Source: Verrucomicrobiota bacterium
GTDB taxonomy: Bacteria; Verrucomicrobiota; Verrucomicrobiia; Chthoniobacterales; Terrimicrobiaceae
Assembly (NCBI GenBank): GCA_017305195.1
Contig: JAFKMU010000050.1
Location: 42,023-106,022, forward strand
DNA length: 64,000 nt
Direction of reading: 5' to 3'
Positions 60,893 through 64,000 of this stretch are shown here, one piece after another. A program made the position numbers and the translations under genes. Every line of letters begins with the position of its first letter. The stretch's first letter is position 1. The notes under the pieces are model-generated. The model had not been told where the DNA came from. It saw nothing but the letters and a program-made list of their open reading frames with translations, and did no database searches.

Positions 60893-62569
60893 ATGAAAAC
60901 ATCCATCGTTCACGGAACAACTCGCTCGTCCCTCCTGCGTCGCTCGCTGCGGCTGGCCGTGACCGCCTCGGCGGCGGCCTCCACCCTGGGTTTGCTAGAC
61001 AACCTCAACGCTGCAAACGTTGAGAAGGCTAACAATACGACAAACCTAAACCTGGCGGGTTCCTATGTTTCCGGAGGCCCTCCGGGGGCAGATGACATTC
61101 TATTGATTACGAGCACGATGGGCGGAAATAAAAGTGTTTTCCTGGGCGGCGACATGTCCATCGCGGGCATTACCTTTGACGCCACCGCGACGGGGAGCCT
61201 CTCGATCAAGGCAGGGAATACGCTGACGATTGGGGCTTCAGGTATCACGCTGATGCCATCCGGCGGCCCCAACTTTGATTCCTCCGCCTCGATCATACTC
61301 TCGGCAGATCAGACCTGGGCGGCCGGAAGCCGCTCCATCTCCATCGCGGGAAGCGCGACAATCGACGAAAACGGCAAGGCCTTGTCCATCACGGGCACGA
61401 ACCTTTTCATGTTCAACTCCACGGCGGCACAGACGCTGAACGCCAACATTTCAGTGAATTCCCTCGGAGTCGGAGGCGGTACATCCGGTCTCACGCTGAC
61501 AAATACGAACAACTCCTTCGCCGCGCTTTCCATCACGGGTGGCAGCGTTGTCACCGGGTCCACGCTTTCCTCGGGAGGCGGCAACAGCACCCTGGGTAAG
61601 GGTGCCATCACCATCGGCGGCAATGCCAGCAACGGCACCCTGCGATATTCCGGCGCGACCGCCACGGCGAGCCAGACCCTTCAGCATGACGCACGCGCGG
61701 TGGTGTCGACTTTTGAAGTCACCAACTCTGCCACGACCCTCACCATCTCCAGCAACCTGACGACGACCAATATCGCCAACTCCGTAGCAGGCAATGGCTG
61801 GGCTCTCGGCGGCGCGGGCAACCTCAAGCTCACCGGCGTGATTTCGGATTCCGCCAATGCGACGAAGACCGGTACCACGGTGAACAAGATCGGCGCGGGG
61901 ACGATGATTCTCGGAGCCAGCAACACCTTCTCCGGCGGCACGACCGTGAGTGAAGGCGTCCTGTTGGTGAACAATGCCCAGACCGCGGGCACCTCCGGCA
62001 CGGGCACGGGCAGCGTCTCCGTCGCGGCAGGCGCGCTCGGCGGCACGGGCATCATCCGCCCAGGCACGGGTAACAGCATCTCGGTGGCATCCGGAGCCAT
62101 CCTCGCCCCTGGCGACAGCACGGCGGTGAGTACGATCGGCACTCTCGTGCTCGATGGCGGCGGAACCTCCGCCTCCTTGCTGACGATGAACTCGGGAGCG
62201 AAGTTCAGCTTCGATCTCGGAACGTCCTCAACGAGCGACCGCCTGAATGTGTGGAACTACGCGTCGGGAGACTTCGCCCTTTCGTCCAACGCGGTGAACC
62301 TCACGCTCGACGCCTCGATCCAATCGGGCTCCTACACATTCACGCTCTTCAACTTCTACACGAACAACGGCACGACGCTTTCGACGGATACCTTCTCCGG
62401 GCTCACTCTCGGCGCGCTTTCGTCGAACATCTCCAGCGCGACGTTTGACTACAGCACCGCCGGCCAGATCAAGCTGAACGTGACGGCCGTTCCCGAGCCA
62501 GCCTCGATCGCCCTGCTCGGCACGGGCCTGCTCCTCGTGATGACGATGCGTCGTCGCCGCCAGGACTGA
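60893..62569 (+). CDS. Autotransporter-type beta-strand repeat protein with PEP-CTERM sorting signal
   Basis: 558 residues from ATG 60893. It has a twin-Arg-like basic N-terminus (SSLLRRSLRLAVTASAAAST) and a Thr/Ser/Asn/Gly-rich body. KIGAGTMILGASNTFSGGTT and VSEGVLLVNNAQTAGTSGTG are the autotransporter-associated beta-strand repeat. VPEP, a hydrophobic stretch ASIALLGTGLLLVMTM and a terminal RRRRQD at 533-558 form a complete PEP-CTERM signal. Exosortase would cut and export it; none is in the window. It is the last gene of the regulon and carries the weakest operator. Such proteins are usually surface- or biofilm-associated. Confidence 0.85.
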   Translation: MKTSIVHGTTRSSLLRRSLRLAVTASAAASTLGLLDNLNAANVEKANNTTNLNLAGSYVSGGPPGADDILLITSTMGGNKSVFLGGDMSIAGITFDATATGSLSIKAGNTLTIGASGITLMPSGGPNFDSSASIILSADQTWAAGSRSISIAGSATIDENGKALSITGTNLFMFNSTAAQTLNANISVNSLGVGGGTSGLTLTNTNNSFAALSITGGSVVTGSTLSSGGGNSTLGKGAITIGGNASNGTLRYSGATATASQTLQHDARAVVSTFEVTNSATTLTISSNLTTTNIANSVAGNGWALGGAGNLKLTGVISDSANATKTGTTVNKIGAGTMILGASNTFSGGTTVSEGVLLVNNAQTAGTSGTGTGSVSVAAGALGGTGIIRPGTGNSISVASGAILAPGDSTAVSTIGTLVLDGGGTSASLLTMNSGAKFSFDLGTSSTSDRLNVWNYASGDFALSSNAVNLTLDASIQSGSYTFTLFNFYTNNGTTLSTDTFSGLTLGALSSNISSATFDYSTAGQIKLNVTAVPEPASIALLGTGLLLVMTMRRRRQD

Positions 62570-62591
62570 TCTGATAAGAGAAAAACTATCA

Positions 62592-62638
62592 CCGCCCTGT
62601 TCGCGCCTATTGCCCGCGAGCAGGGCGGTTTCGTTTTT
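62592..62638 (+). terminator. Intrinsic terminator after the PEP-CTERM gene
   Basis: CCGCCCTG (62592-62599) pairs with CAGGGCGG (62621-62628), followed by TTTCGTTTTT. It is the strongest terminator seen in the window and marks the right boundary of the LacI-controlled locus. Confidence 0.88.
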
Positions 62639-62692
62639 ATGAAAGGCGGATCTCTTAATAGCTTTACCCTGGAGAAATCCCCGGGCTAAGTG

Positions 62693-63655
62693 ATGGCCCA
62701 TATTCTTTCGCCGATGAGTCTCCCGACCGGTTCCCCTGTGCGCGTGATCCTCGATACCGACATGGGCTCGGATTGCGACGATGCCGGAGCCATGGCCGTG
62801 CTGCATGCGCTGGCGGATCGGGGCGAGGCCGTGATCCTGGCCTGCATCTACAGCTCGGAGAAAAATCCCTTCGGCCCGGGCTGCCTCGCGGCGATCAATC
62901 AATACTACGGGCGGGGGGAGATTCCCATCGGAGCGGCCCGGGGCGACGAAGTGGGAGACCCTCGGAATGATTTTCTGGAGGCGATCGCCTGCGATACGGA
63001 ACGCTATGGCCATCGCATCCGGACGCGCGACGACGTGCCGGATCAGGTGGAGGTTTATCGCCGGGCGCTGGCATCTTCGCCGGATCGTTCCGTCACGATT
63101 GTGTCCATCGGGCACACCAAGGGGCTCCTGGCTCTGCTGCAATCCGGGCCGTGCGAATTCTCGCCAGCGGATGGGAGCGAGCTCATTGCGCTCAAGGTGA
63201 AGGAATGGGTGGTCATGGGCGGAGCGTTTCCCGTGGAGGAACGACCGGGGTGGAACTTCGGAGCCAATGGCGCGGCGCGATATTCCCGTTCGCTTGTCGC
63301 GGAGTGGCCGGGGGCGGTTGTTTTCTCCGGCTACGAGGCGGGGAGCGACATCATTACGGGCCCGTGTCTCCTAGGCACTCCGGACGACAATCCTGTGAAA
63401 ACCGCCTACCGCCTTTGGGACAATGCCCTGGAGAATGGCCGCGCGAGCTGGGACCAGACCGCCGTGCTTTATGCCGTGCGCGGTGCTGCGGAGGATTGGG
63501 AGCTGTGCCGGGGGCATTGCGCCGTCGGGGACGATGGGTGCTCGACCTGGCAGGCCGACGAACGCGGTCCGCACGCCTATATGGTAAAACGCCGTTCCGC
63601 TGAGAGCCTCGCTCGCGTGATCGGCGACCTCATGGCAATGCCTCCTTCGCGATAG
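62693..63655 (+). CDS. Inosine-uridine-preferring nucleoside hydrolase-like protein
   Basis: 320 residues. VRVILDTDMGSDCDDAGAMA is the Ca-binding DTDxGxDxDD motif (here DMGSDCDD). VTIVSIGHTKGLLALLQ corresponds to the N-(T)-N region and EWVVMGGAFPVEERPGWNFG keeps the MGG and N-F-x-x-N-x pattern, although the first loop has small changes. The enzyme would split ribonucleosides or related N-glycosides. It begins with GTG-ATG; ATG 62693 is chosen, and MSLPTG at 62714 is possible. It lies after the strong terminator and has no obvious operator, so its link to the glycan locus is unclear. Confidence 0.82.
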   Translation: MAHILSPMSLPTGSPVRVILDTDMGSDCDDAGAMAVLHALADRGEAVILACIYSSEKNPFGPGCLAAINQYYGRGEIPIGAARGDEVGDPRNDFLEAIACDTERYGHRIRTRDDVPDQVEVYRRALASSPDRSVTIVSIGHTKGLLALLQSGPCEFSPADGSELIALKVKEWVVMGGAFPVEERPGWNFGANGAARYSRSLVAEWPGAVVFSGYEAGSDIITGPCLLGTPDDNPVKTAYRLWDNALENGRASWDQTAVLYAVRGAAEDWELCRGHCAVGDDGCSTWQADERGPHAYMVKRRSAESLARVIGDLMAMPPSR

Positions 63656-63796
63656 GTCTCCGCGCGGCGAGATGCGCGGGCATCATTGGACTCGGGTCAT
63701 GATCCGATACCGACGAAAATCGGAAGATTTCGTCGGTCGTTCCGGGGACACCGTCGCAGCCCGGACAACGGCGGACGGTCCTGAGTTAGGTTCTCC
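63656..63796. other. Intergenic region between convergent genes
   Basis: 141 bp between the nucleoside hydrolase and the minus-strand symporter fragment. No gene, clear hairpin or operator copy was seen. Confidence 0.5.
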
Positions 63797-64000
63797 CTAG
63801 TCGTCCTGCTTCTCGTGCGTGCGCTGCTCGAAGACGGCCTTATCGGCGAGTGAGACGTGGCCCTCGACCATGCCGTTGTCGAGCGGGTTGTCGACACGGG
63901 CGGCGAGATCGCGGAAGAGTCGGCGGATGTCGATCACACCTCCGATGAAAAACCAGAAGGTGGAGATGATGCCGACGATGCCCGTCACGACCAGGCTGGT
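63797..64000 (-). CDS. C-terminal end of a sodium/solute symporter (runs off right edge)
   Basis: 67 residues are visible. SLVVTGIVGIISTFWFFIGG is the last membrane helix, followed by VIDIRRLFRDLAARVDNPLD and a charged tail. The pattern W-F-x-x-G-G-V-x-D-x-x-R-L-F-R-x-L is shared with the tail of the SSS symporter at 53007-54938, so this is the end of a paralogous SSS transporter whose body lies outside the window. Confidence 0.72.
   Translation of the reverse strand, partial: TSLVVTGIVGIISTFWFFIGGVIDIRRLFRDLAARVDNPLDNGMVEGHVSLADKAVFEQRTHEKQDD

Noticed and set aside
1..64000. tRNA/rRNA genes, CRISPR arrays and insertion sequences
   Set aside because: None was recognised by eye: no transposase motifs, direct-repeat arrays or clover-leaf sequences were seen.

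Overview
The window is a high-G+C bacterial chromosome segment. Its gene content points to the Verrucomicrobia, most likely the Spartobacteria/Chthoniobacter-Terrimicrobium side. The evidence is a complete set of four 'Verru_Chthon cassette' pseudopilin-type genes, a PEP-CTERM protein with an autotransporter-type beta-strand repeat, right-handed beta-helix proteins, and an isolated OprB/sulfate-binding-protein pair. No RNA gene, insertion sequence or CRISPR array was recognised.

Layout. (1) 1-7123: the 5' part of ilvD with a divergent LysR regulator, a formylglycine-generating enzyme, a short sulfur-uptake operon (YezD-like protein, OprB porin, sulfate-binding protein) and a cation/proton antiporter. 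(2) 7231-16772: seven tightly coupled genes (HMG-CoA reductase, UbiA prenyltransferase, a dikinase with a swivelling phosphohistidine, a BtaA-like aminocarboxypropyltransferase, a dolichol/phytol-kinase-like protein, a GNAT-like protein, an acyl-AMP ligase). They look like a complete pathway for an unidentified isoprenoid- or amino-acid-containing lipid. (3) 16814-18160: a VanZ-phosphoesterase fusion. (4) 18237-24590: Wza-like lipoprotein, an aberrant Wzc-like protein, an outer-membrane barrel and an initiating sugar-phosphate transferase. (5) 24584-42738, minus strand: 17 genes, mostly overlapping by a few bases, read from Wzm/Wzt. They encode 12 glycosyltransferases, an acyltransferase, an FkbM methyltransferase and a Wzy/WaaL-like membrane protein. 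Regions 4 and 5 build and export a complex surface polysaccharide.

(6) 42962-62638: a carbohydrate-responsive locus. It holds the Verru_Chthon cassette B-C-A-D, then a GH4-GH13-esterase-sodium symporter operon, a LamG-like secreted protein, a LacI regulator, two beta-helix proteins (the second frameshifted), another pseudopilin and the beta-strand/PEP-CTERM protein. Five copies of one palindrome (consensus AATCACATCCGGATGTGATT) lie directly in front of five transcription units here. In two promoters the palindrome begins exactly at the -35 TTGACA. The simplest reading is one LacI regulon that couples catabolism of a glycan to a pilin-like cell-surface apparatus and a surface-displayed repeat protein. 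(7) 62693-64000: a nucleoside-hydrolase-like protein and the C-terminus of a second sodium/solute symporter.

The two most novel-looking systems are the LacI-controlled glycan/pseudopilin regulon (region 6) and the lipid cluster (region 2). Functions come from motif recognition by eye; no database search was run.
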